This document shows, piece by piece, positions 21,495 through 30,660 of a DNA stretch of 64,000 nucleotides. The translations under genes were made by a program, and so were the position numbers. Source of the stretch: Agarophyton chilense (Eukaryota > Rhodophyta > Florideophyceae > Gracilariales > Gracilariaceae); NCBI GenBank assembly GCA_030374765.1, contig JARGXX010000117.1, forward strand, positions 620,001-684,000. The letters run 5' to 3'. The notes beneath the pieces were generated by a model. That model searched no databases. It was not told the DNA's origin and worked only from the letters and a program-made list of their open reading frames with translations. Position 1 is the stretch's first letter; each line of letters opens with the position of its first letter.

Positions 21495-22212
21495 TTATTT
21501 CAGATCTCTGCAAGCCATTCTCGTGACAACTGAGTCAACTAGTGTTCCACACTCTAACTCCTTTTCCGTAATCCCGTATATTCTTTTCACTGCTCTTTCT
21601 TCCGCGATGTGCTCCAAGCAATTTTCATTGAAGGACATTTCTTCAGCCTTGATATAATGGCGGATCTTTTCTGTAGTTTCATTTTGAGGATGCGGGACAA
21701 CCACTAAAATATCCGATGTATCTTCTTGGATACCAAACGTTTTGAGCGCCTTACTGATGTTTTTGCTTCCAGATAGGTTATATATAATTTCAGTGAATAA
21801 ATTTCGCGTACTCATTGAAGAATTTTTGTCTTGTCAAGACGCATGAAACGTTTGAGGGAGAAGTTGGTTACACAACGCAAAGTTCAAAATAGTGGTTTCA
21901 TTCTTACTAAAGACTTACCATCCTGAACAGCTTTTGAGACGGCCACAAGAACCGGAAATATATCCGGAATCTGTGTTTAAAATTCGTTTTCAAAGCGTAA
22001 GAATTGCATACGTCGAAGTAAGCCTCAAGACGGCATTCGTCTTGATTTGAAATTTCGATGAGAATGAATTACCATACCAATCTTGCTTGGAGAAATGCTG
22101 CGGGAATCTCACCGTCACGGACAAGCGATAGAATGCCCTTCGTGTTTGTTGCATTTCGAAACAGTAGAATCTCCACTGAACTGTTGTTTTGGGTTTTGAG
22201 TTGGAAGCGCAT
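21495..22212 (-). CDS. KEOPS/EKC complex subunit Cgi121 (TPRKB-like), three exons
   Basis: This gene is split by two introns. Exon 1 is 22212-22078 (MRFQLKTQ..., LLFRNATNTKG), exon 2 is 21970-21919 (IPDIFPVLVAVSKAV), exon 3 is 21829-21495 (MSTRNLFTEIIYNLS, KNISKALKTFGI, SDILVVV, GTLVDSVVTRM). Introns of 107 and 89 bp have GTATGG...CACAG and GTAAGT...CAAG ends, in phases 0 and 1. The product of about 173 residues equals the usual length of TPRKB (about 175), and conserved blocks align across all three exons. Cgi121 binds the kinase Bud32/PRPK in KEOPS, which makes the N6-threonylcarbamoyl modification of adenosine 37 in ANN-decoding tRNAs, and helps bring tRNA to the complex. It is convergent with the DUF2009 gene. 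The exon boundaries are inferred from sequence, not from transcripts. Confidence 0.85.
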
Positions 22213-22825
22213 GGCGCTGGAAGTGTAGATGGACTTACTGATACCACTCTTCTCAAAAACTACCGAACGTAGCGTGAGTGCGCAAGGCGTTTTTTGAAAG
22301 CTCCCGGTGGCAAGTATTGGTGGGTAAACCAGACAGGACTGCCTTCGCCCTTATAAACTAGCATACCGTTGCCGTTTCGTAGGTGTTGGGTCGCGAAATT
22401 TCCCAGGCAAACTGGATTTTTTCATGCGAAATGCGGCGTATCAGGGATGTAGACTGCCAACACCTTGCCTTCGATTAATTAGCTTGTCTCAATATATTTC
22501 GCATGTTGGTTTCGCACCTGAGAAAAAGGGCGTTCCCTTGAAGGTATCGTCAAATGTATACACCAACCGTACAAGACCGAGCGTGGAAACAAGGCTTTCC
22601 AATCACGGAACAGACTTCCCTGAACACAGGAACCGAAGGACTCGGTGTGACTGACCAGAATGTGGTTTACCTCGTCAGTGTTTATGGGCCAAGAAACCCC
22701 CGCTTTCTGTACCTTTACAATCAGAAGTGCATCTACCGTAAAAATCTCGTGAAGTTTGGCATTCTGAAACAAAAAAAAGGGAGGCTTAGCAGGTGTTTGA
22801 TTTGATTAAGAATCCAACATCTTCC
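22213..22825. other. Intergenic region
   Basis: Lies upstream of the Cgi121 gene and downstream of the NAD(P)-binding protein gene. Short open frames only; nothing recognisable. Confidence 0.4.
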
Positions 22826-23737
22826 TTATCCTTGAGACGATTTTTGTCTTTCAGTTACTTCACAATCTTTCATTTTCTCTTTTAGCTGTTCTTGGCTGAG
22901 AGCCTCTCCTTCTGTGTGCACAAAACACATATCAAGATCTTTCGCAGTATCCCACGTTGTAGCAATAGCAGCGATTTCTGCCGTGGCAAATCTGCTCATA
23001 TCTCCATTTACACAGTCTCCGACTGCAAATTTTACGCTTTGCTTACGCAGGTCGGGTTTCAACTCTAAAGTACCAACATTGGTGTTTGGTCCTCCGACAA
23101 GTCTGCCGGGACGAAGGATAGCATAAGAACAAGAAAGACGGTGTGCCGCTTCAACCACATGCGATTCACCTCGTCGCTTAGCATCGAGTACGCCGAAAGA
23201 ATTTAGGATGAAAAATGGAAAAGAAGATTTACGCCCCACTCCAATAGATGATACGTAGACTATGCGACGTATAGACTGCTTGTCGAGCGCCCCCATCCAA
23301 CGTGAGACAGATATATCATCAATCGCGGTCGGGGTATTTCCATTACGCCATGCTTTCGTTGGGAATGCTGTTGTTCCCACGCAGACAATCATATAAGATA
23401 TGCCACGGAACGCATTTCGTAAGCTTTGAGAATCTTCGGAAGACGGAAGCTTCGTGATGAGAAGCGTGGGGTCATTAGATGGTAAGAATTTGGCAGCCTT
23501 TAGTGGGTCTCGCGCAAACGCGTTCACAGAAGTTACTGGAGATGAAGAGGATCGAATGCCGTCTAACAGGCGTTCCACTATGATTCTGCCCAATCCGCCA
23601 GTAGCGCCTAAAACGCCAGCCTGTGACGCAAGAATTGGTCTTCGAGAGGTGAGCTGCGAACATCTTTTGAAGGAACGCTTCGGAAGGGGATTGGAAAGTG
23701 CGAAGCAGGACAACGACATCTTGAAGTGAGGATTCAA
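22826..23737 (-). CDS. NAD(P)-binding Rossmann protein (atypical SDR, NmrA-like), probably plastid
   Basis: A 303-residue protein with the nucleotide-binding glycine motif GATGGLG at about residues 44-50, after a Ser/Arg-rich, Asp/Glu-poor leader of about 35 residues that resembles a plastid transit peptide. Further SDR features are VYVSSIGVG (strand 5 region), YAILRPGRLVGG and a C-terminal segment typical of atypical SDRs such as plastid NmrA-like proteins. The classical YxxxK catalytic pair is not evident, as is common in this subgroup. The substrate is unknown. Translation may start at the second methionine (23719), which gives a cleaner transit peptide (MSLSCFALS). No partner can be named from its neighbours. 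Confidence 0.75.
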   Translation of the reverse strand: MNPHFKMSLSCFALSNPLPKRSFKRCSQLTSRRPILASQAGVLGATGGLGRIIVERLLDGIRSSSSPVTSVNAFARDPLKAAKFLPSNDPTLLITKLPSSEDSQSLRNAFRGISYMIVCVGTTAFPTKAWRNGNTPTAIDDISVSRWMGALDKQSIRRIVYVSSIGVGRKSSFPFFILNSFGVLDAKRRGESHVVEAAHRLSCSYAILRPGRLVGGPNTNVGTLELKPDLRKQSVKFAVGDCVNGDMSRFATAEIAAIATTWDTAKDLDMCFVHTEGEALSQEQLKEKMKDCEVTERQKSSQG

Positions 23738-24745
23738 CAGTCCTCGTGCGTTTCAAGAAAACTGCTGCACGCATCTCTCTCTTCGCACTCATGTGGACAC
23801 AAATGTCGCCATTCGCCAGGTTGAAAAATGCTCCAGGCAAATTAATATTCAATCGGCTCGCTCTCTGCAGTTTAGCGTTACAGTTCGAAGAGTAGCAAAG
23901 AATTGCTACTACTCTGGACGTGGTCGCCAGATTGTTACTCAAAAGTCGTTTCTTGTGCAGCAATGTTTTCCTACACATCACGAAACGCCAGCTAACATCT
24001 ATCGGAAGCTTTAGATAGAGCATCACTATCGCTTGCATTTCGCCAGCCAACGAAAAGAACGTTGATTTGGTCAAGCCTGGACCTGCGCAACTTTCTTAAA
24101 AGGATTCATATACTTTCATCATGAAAGAGAGTGAGTAATTGATTCCACTTTTTTGTATGGTGTTCCCCAGGTCCAAGGATTCACACCGCCCTTTACGCTC
24201 GCTACTTAAGGTACATTAAAAGCCCCATGTGTGTGTGTCTTGAATTTCCATCGCCCTGACGGGCTTCTCGGTCATCGAGGATGTCATCGGATTCAACTTT
24301 CGTTTATCTATAACCACCGCTAGGTTGACTTGCAGTCCTCTGCTGTTTCGACCGTATTCAGGGGGAAGCAACGCAAAAACTTAGATACTGTTCAACGGAT
24401 GTGAACTATTTACTTTGTGATATAGATGCTTGTAGTGTGCCACAAGCGCATTTGGTCGACTCCTTGTTCACGCACGGCTCCCTACACGGCATGACTTCAA
24501 CAAGTTCTACAGCTGTCAGGTTTGACATGGTCGGTATTCTACACGCCAAAAGGTAATGTATTTGTTTGGCAACAGGTATGAATAATTAAGTTCAAGTTCG
24601 GAATGATTACACAGAGAGACCACAGTGCTAATGAGGGAGAAATTTGGCGTGAAGCACAAAAAAAGGCGCTGAATAGGAAATGTGTGTGAAGAGTACAATG
24701 ACGAGTCTCCGCAGAACAATTTAGGCAAGCATGCGAGGCGGTGAC
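23738..24745. other. Intergenic region, about 1 kb
   Basis: No convincing coding sequence on either strand. A GTGAGT donor-like sequence overlaps the stop region of the neighbouring [2Fe-2S] gene at about 24745-24751, so an extra downstream exon is conceivable but none could be recognised. Confidence 0.4.
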
Positions 24746-25375
24746 TCACCCAGAATTGTTAGTAACTTGGCTACGAAGTAGTTCCAATACGCAGTCAGAT
24801 TGACTTGGAGAGGTGGACAAGCGCTGTGGCGGATTTTCCAGACTGTTTCCAGCTTGAACGGCATCCTTCACCGCCTTCTTCATGTCAACCTTCACGACGG
24901 CTCCTGCCATTTTAACAGAAGGTCCCACACCGCCACACATCTTCATACATGGTGCGCGAAGTGTCTTGCTACCAAGCAGCATGGCAACTGCATCAGCTCC
25001 CATTCTGCAGCAAGCTTTACCGTCGCAAACAGCTACCGCATCGACTCGGGCGGGATCCGCGATGAGTAAAGGCTTGGGTTTCTGCTCGACACGTTGCTTT
25101 TGCTCCACTTGAAGCTGCTCCTTGAGCGCCTTATACTCGGCCTTGCGGGCCTTGTATTCGGCCTTGGCAGCTTTGTAAACGCTCTTGGCAGCATTCAATG
25201 CGGCTTGTTTGTCGAGGGAGATGCAGGCACGGGGCGGACTGCAGCAGTGCGTGCCGAAGAGAGCCGGACGTCTTTCGGATGTGAGCGGCACGGAGGAGCG
25301 CGATCGGGATGAGGACGACAGCGGGCGAGGCCGGGCGAAGGCCGGGTCAGCTCCCTGAGCTGAGGGACGTGACAT
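24746..25375 (-). CDS. Thioredoxin-like [2Fe-2S] ferredoxin-domain protein
   Basis: A 209-residue protein. Residues 1-50 are Ser/Arg/Pro-rich and could be an organelle transit peptide. Residues 55-100 form a Lys/Ala/Glu-rich helix with repeated EYKA units. Residues 112-176 resemble the thioredoxin-like [2Fe-2S] ferredoxin fold, with cysteines C117-x4-C122 (C123 adjacent) and C143-x3-C147 followed by GGVGPSVKM. Such domains carry electrons or act in complex-I-like assemblies; here the partner is unknown. The last 30 residues are Ser-rich. It is divergent from the gene at 25825 with about 450 bp between. The GTGAGT at the stop leaves open a further 3' exon. Confidence 0.7.
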   Translation of the reverse strand: MSRPSAQGADPAFARPRPLSSSSRSRSSVPLTSERRPALFGTHCCSPPRACISLDKQAALNAAKSVYKAAKAEYKARKAEYKALKEQLQVEQKQRVEQKPKPLLIADPARVDAVAVCDGKACCRMGADAVAMLLGSKTLRAPCMKMCGGVGPSVKMAGAVVKVDMKKAVKDAVQAGNSLENPPQRLSTSPSQSDCVLELLRSQVTNNSG

Positions 25376-25824
25376 ATGGTAAGGGGGATAGAGTTCGGCA
25401 GAACAGGGTTAACCGTTATGGTTACAGCAGCCAGCAAGGGCGAAAGGGTAAGCAACGCGTGGTAGGTACCTTTGGTAGCAATACCTTACCGCTGTCTGTA
25501 CTTTGGAAGCAAAAAGGGATTCACTTGTTTCCTTTACCAACGGTGTGCCACTTTTCGTTACATTTTTGATGCGCAACGCTTGCAACGGGAAACGCGCAGT
25601 GATCCCAAAGCGGGCTGTCGCGAGCGACAGAACGTGGCGTCCAAGGGAGGCGGGGGTTCACATGTAAAAGTGCGCTACGCCCGCCGTTCCATTAGACGAC
25701 GATAGAGCCATCCCAATCAGCCGCTCGCTGCCATTGCCACTCTCGTCATTGCCTCCCTCCCCCGTCTAATCCTTTCGCTTCCATTTCCCACCGTCACCGC
25801 CCGCGTCTGTGCTACCGCCGACCC
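25376..25824. other. Divergent promoter region
   Basis: Lies between the start codons of the [2Fe-2S] gene and the 391-residue gene, so it holds both promoters. No TATA box or known operator is evident; the part near 25700-25824 is C-rich. Confidence 0.5.
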
Positions 25825-27000
25825 ATGCTTCTACTAGACGGCCTCTTCGACTCCGAGCTGGACGCCCAGCTGCATAGTCTCTCTCAATACTCCTCAAAGA
25901 CTCAGGTGCTCACTCAGTCGGCCGCTCTTCGCCCCAAGGCGTGTCACCCCTCCTCCCACCTTCTACCCTACACGCGATACACGCTCTTCGTTCCCCATCT
26001 CAAGTGCGGCTGGGCTGCCGTGCTGGTCGACGCACTCTGGCGCCTACTCCGTCTGCGTCTTGAACCGCTCCACGCTGACGTCACTCTCGCCGAGGCTCCC
26101 GCTTTCTATCCCCCTCTCCCCGCCTACGTTTCGCATCCGAACGAGGACACGCTTGAAGCCATCAGAGACAGTTCTGGCAGTATCCTGCCGCGCATCGCGT
26201 GCTATGTCAAATTGTGCTACGTCAACATGCTGTGTCGTTCGCTCCGCGATGAACAAGAAGCTCTTCAGCGATGGTTGTCATCTGTCGAAATGCCGGATCC
26301 TCCGAAACTCCAGTTGCCAGTTCCCCCACCGCGTCGTTCGCGTCATGTAATAGTAGATGCCCATGTAGTGCGTGCGTCAAGTGGTTGCGTATACGCTTAT
26401 TTACTTGGCGGCGTCTTGGTGCGCACGTCTCTCTATCCTCACGTCGTTGAAATCTTGAAATCGTACAACATTCTAGTACGCGGCCCATCAGAATCTATTC
26501 CAGTGGCTGCCTCGCTCTGTTCTCTGTCCAATTCCGCTTCTCATCGCGTTTTGGAGAAGAGCATCCCTCGCGCTCGAGGCCCATCACATGGATTTGTAGC
26601 CCTGCAGACCTACGTCAAGGAGCGTCTTGCTACTTCGTGGACCTTCTTATGCAGGCGGGTATTACAACATGCCACTTACTTGTCTGCAGAGCGAGAGGAG
26701 AAGCGCCGTTCAGCTGCCATCTCCCGTTTAACAGCCGTCTTACGTGAAGCATCTGCCGTCCGTGAACAGCTCGTGCAACAGGCTTTGCGTTTTGAAATGA
26801 TAGGTAAGCCCTTGACTGATATTGCAGCATTTGCTGTTGCCTTGTATCGCGATAACGAGTGGGAGCGAATATTTGAAGGGGTCTCAGAAGAGCATAGTAG
26901 GGACCTCGTGAACGCAAGATGTAAGGTCAAACAAATTACATCTCTGGAAACTTGTGATGTATCTACCCTGGTCCAAATGCACAAAGACGTTGGGGGATGA
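25825..27000 (+). CDS. Uncharacterised 391-residue protein
   Basis: A clear single-exon reading frame. I do not recognise the family. The N-terminal 160 residues are Leu/His/Pro-rich without a signal peptide. The middle contains a short strand-rich block (RSRHVIVDAHVVRASSG, CVYAYLLGGVLVRTSLYP). The C-terminal third is charged and helical (SAEREEKRRSAAISRL, then VREQLVQQALRFEMIG). No transmembrane segment is obvious. It is divergent from the [2Fe-2S] protein gene and convergent with the CxxCYCYVCD gene. Length, composition and absence of overlapping alternatives support coding. Confidence 0.7.
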   Translation: MLLLDGLFDSELDAQLHSLSQYSSKTQVLTQSAALRPKACHPSSHLLPYTRYTLFVPHLKCGWAAVLVDALWRLLRLRLEPLHADVTLAEAPAFYPPLPAYVSHPNEDTLEAIRDSSGSILPRIACYVKLCYVNMLCRSLRDEQEALQRWLSSVEMPDPPKLQLPVPPPRRSRHVIVDAHVVRASSGCVYAYLLGGVLVRTSLYPHVVEILKSYNILVRGPSESIPVAASLCSLSNSASHRVLEKSIPRARGPSHGFVALQTYVKERLATSWTFLCRRVLQHATYLSAEREEKRRSAAISRLTAVLREASAVREQLVQQALRFEMIGKPLTDIAAFAVALYRDNEWERIFEGVSEEHSRDLVNARCKVKQITSLETCDVSTLVQMHKDVGG

Positions 27001-27273
27001 TTCGTATATGTTATCTACATGCATATTTTATTTGCACATAGGGTATTCGGACGAACATTTTCCGTTAGTAGCACTCTTGTCCTTCCATACCTCTACGTGT
27101 TCCCTTTCATAGGCATCTCATGATCCGATTCTAACTATCACGACCGAAACAGAAGGAAGTTTTGCAAGCGAAGAGGCCGAACGGCCTGGAAAGGAGAGAG
27201 TCTGTAAAGACTTGATGTTGCGCAGCACGTCTAGGGCCGAATATCTCCGTTCTTGTGAGGGGCGGTTTGATGG

Positions 27274-28032
27274 TCATTCAAAATTTCCCGTCTTGTCACT
27301 TTCCAGCTCTATCTTCACCTTGCTGAGGCTATGAAGCAACAAGTCGTCGACACCTGCTGCTGCATCGTCAATTTCTGTGCCGGCGTACAAGTCTCCACCG
27401 CTGTTTTCGCCTTCGAAGTCTAGCTTTTTCGCGACCTTTTCAGTCACAAAATCTTTGTCTTCAGGACTAATCGATGTGGGCGATCGAACTTCAAAAGAGG
27501 CACGAGTGTTTTGCTTTATGCATAACTGGCTTTCGTCGACGGAGAACGAAACTAGTAAATCCACGAGATCTGGAATATCCAACCAAGTCTGCGCCAGTGC
27601 GCGGCGACGGCGTTTTGTCTGTGCCCAATCCGGGGTCCTCCCGTCCGCTGCAGCGTGCAATGAGATATCATCACATCTTCCTACGGGCACATCACACACG
27701 TAGCAGTAACACTGATCACAGGGATTCGAAGAACCATTCCAAAGGGACGGGCAATCGGGTCGAGAATGTGGCCATTGTTGGATCTTAATGTGTTCCGACT
27801 GAAGGACGACGCCCGTTGTCTCCATTTTTGGAAAGCAAGAAAAACAGTCACACTTCTGCACCGCGAAAAAGTCGTGCGAGTTTTCAGATTTCTTGGTTGG
27901 GCTGTGAGTCTGTTTAGAATGATTCGGAAGGACCAACAACGCACTGGCTCTGTGCGATTTCAGTAACGTAAAAAGAGGTCGTGCAGGACGGCAGTTGATT
28001 AGATACCTATATGTTACAATTTCGGAGGGCAA
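27274..28032 (-). CDS. CxxCYCYVCD-motif protein (RPM1-interacting protein 13-like)
   Basis: Up to 252 residues. The core, about residues 85-145, reads H-S-R-P-D-C-P followed by C105-DQ-C108-YCYVCD114 and a W-x4-K-R-R-R-R end. The CxxCYCYVCD motif with flanking His/Cys residues is typical, from memory, of a plant family that includes RPM1-interacting protein 13; it may bind zinc, and the biochemical role is unclear. The basic tetrad right after it could be a nuclear localisation signal. The C-terminal 80 residues are acidic. The first 65 residues look less constrained, so the true start may be the methionine at about residue 70 (METTGVV). Confidence 0.65.
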   Translation of the reverse strand: MPSEIVTYRYLINCRPARPLFTLLKSHRASALLVLPNHSKQTHSPTKKSENSHDFFAVQKCDCFSCFPKMETTGVVLQSEHIKIQQWPHSRPDCPSLWNGSSNPCDQCYCYVCDVPVGRCDDISLHAAADGRTPDWAQTKRRRRALAQTWLDIPDLVDLLVSFSVDESQLCIKQNTRASFEVRSPTSISPEDKDFVTEKVAKKLDFEGENSGGDLYAGTEIDDAAAGVDDLLLHSLSKVKIELESDKTGNFE

Positions 28033-30660
28033 TGTGTTCGATTTCCGATGAGAAGGTGATATCTTCGAGGTAACTACTTTATTTTCGCGCCTACAAATGC
28101 CGCAGTATCGAGACCTCTAATACTGGGAACTATGCCGTCTGCACCTGCGGAATAACAAATGCGGCTGGCCAATTCTCGAATACGCGCTGCCTCCCCTTCG
28201 AGACGGTCACCATTGAACGGTGGAACCCATTGAATGGTGGAAAAACAAGCGGAAGTAACAAACAGACCGGTGCTTCCCTTGCTGCGCGTTTTCAAAGATG
28301 AAAACCACGTGTCTCAATTAAAACTCTCAGGACCGTAGAATGTACAGCAAATGGCCATCGAACGTTGTTAAAGTGGGGAAACTAGAATATGAGCTGTGGC
28401 GAAAGAGCACTGTCGCCCAAGAAAACTATCAGCGATACTCGGTTGTTTCTGGTTGATAACCATTCGTACAACCTCCACCTGTATGCGTACTGTGTTCTAC
28501 ACCATCTGATTAAGTGGATTGTTATGCCATTCTGCGGTCGGAAAGATGGACATTTTGTCAACACTGTGAATCCAGTTCTGAAGAGTGGTACCCCACAAAG
28601 CCTTTACCCTGCCTAGCTGGGAGGACGGTCTTATTACCACAAAAAGCAGTATGAAAGGTACCCTTTGTCATTCAATAACCTTCATTGATGTGGTCTTCGC
28701 GGAACTCGTTTGAGACAGCTCAGCATCTATCGTTGGTCGGCAGAAGAACGCGGTATGATTTCCTTCTTATCTATAACGTGCATGCACTGCAGGTGCTCAC
28801 AACCGCCAGGCGAACCCTGCACTCAAGCAAGTCCATCGCGTTGTTTGAGAGTGAACTAATCACATTCGTGAACACTCCCCTTGACATCGAAATTACGAGA
28901 GTGCATCCGGATTGTAGTGGTGGATTATACCCTTCGTAGTACTGCACGTTTCCGTCCGTGGTTCTATCCAATGAGCTCGTACTTAAATATCTCGTACTAC
29001 AGCGCATGGGGTCTGCGGAGTAAAGCGGTATCATGATCCAAGCCTCATTTCATCGGCAACAGTGAATGAGAAGAGCTAGACGCTTCACTCCTTTCTCCGA
29101 TCCCCGATGATCGGCTCAGAGCCTGCTGTTCTATGCAGTTATCTTTGGGCCATTTCGCGTCGAACCCTGTCCATACCACCAGGCCCGTGATTAAACAAGC
29201 TGACAAACCTTTAGGCCGAGTTGAAGGACTTCCCGAGTCCGGAGAGGCAACCGGTGCATGCGAGTTCAGTGTGTCCCAAGTCTTCAGAGACCGGCAGCAT
29301 GCCCACCGTCTTGACAAGTGAAACGACTTTTTGGACCCTTCCGGGATTAGGTGGTGCAACGCAGAATTAGAGAAAGCTCTGCGATAGGCACCCGTCGGTA
29401 CAGCACGTAGCAATTCCACTTAAACCCTTCGATATCTCGATGGGCCCTCGATGGACAGACACAGATTAGCCTGCTATTCTTGAAAAGAAGCCTGTATGAT
29501 TCTCAGTAGCCTCACCTTCCAGGTTCTTGTATCTTCACTCTCACGACAAAGAAAACAGTTTGCCGTTATGTCGACAACCGTTCAACAAGCCTCAAAGAAT
29601 CTTGTCGAGACAAGTTGAAAATGGCAACAGTCTCCCCTTCTATCCGACAACAAGGATGAGTTTTCATCGATGGAATGCCAATTATTTGCAATCCATAACA
29701 TTGCAATCAAGGATTGATCGTCATCACTGATATTGCAATGTGATGCCTTTTTGAGTCATCAAGAATCACTTACCGCCCATAACAGGCATCTTTACCATAA
29801 AACTGTTTTAGTTCTATCTTTAACGTTCCTGATTTGTATGTTGTCGCTACTGTGTTTTGAGAGCTGCAAACTGCTCAGCAAACGTTAACTTCTAAGATGA
29901 TGTTGTAGAAGTAGTTCTGACAGAAACGGTACTGCAAATAATTGCGTCTCCGACTGCTGTGTTGGAAAATATCGGTTTCCAGCTTAGATAGTTTAGAAAG
30001 AGAGATGGTTGAGTTATGGAGTCATACGGTAAAACAAATATTGCAATCTGATTGTGGTTTGAACCATGCATTGCAATTCGTCGCAAAACGCTGTGCAGTT
30101 TCAACACGGAGAGAATGCGGTGAAAAAAAGCTATCCAATCCACATCAAATGGACCTCGTCTCTACAGACAATCTTCTGTCCAATATTGAGGTCTTAATAG
30201 GTGAATTCTGTTAAAATTATTAGAAGGCCATCTCGTAGATGCAGCCTTCCGTCGCGTTCCTTCGAGGGAAGCGTTCTGCGCTACACTAAGAAAAAGAAGG
30301 AGAGTGACCCTTTCTCCTGAGCTGGTTGCAATAAAGCTCTTTTAGTGCCGAAATCCACTATCCGTAGTGGTAAAGATCTAGATTTTAGGCTGTTTTGAGC
30401 GGATAGCTTTTTAGGACTAGGGTGTAATAACCAACCTTCACCGAAACTAAAGATCATCTCAAGAGAGTATCTGTTTCTAGTTTTCTGCACCTATCTAGAA
30501 AACCTCCAACCTAGTAGCCACATAATATGTGGCACTCCATCTCCGCCATGAATGTTGGAACACATACAACAGTTCGTTTTTCAGGGAAAGCGTGCATATC
30601 AAGAAGATGCTTTTATCTTCATGAACAGTGTGTCTAAAGTAGATGCTTTCAAATGCATCC
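28033..30660. other. Long intergenic region, 2.6 kb
   Basis: No supported gene. A short minus-strand frame at 28074-28295 has a protein-like tail (RIRELASRICYSAGADG) and could be the last exon of a spliced gene, but I recognise neither it nor any upstream exon. The 29.4-30.2 kb part is AT-rich with several scattered ATTGCAAT motifs near 29.68-29.74 kb. No tRNA-like structure was spotted. Confidence 0.4.

Noticed and set aside
28074-28295. Minus-strand ORF that could be the last exon of a spliced gene
   Set aside because: No recognised family and no convincing upstream exons; kept only as a note in the gap.
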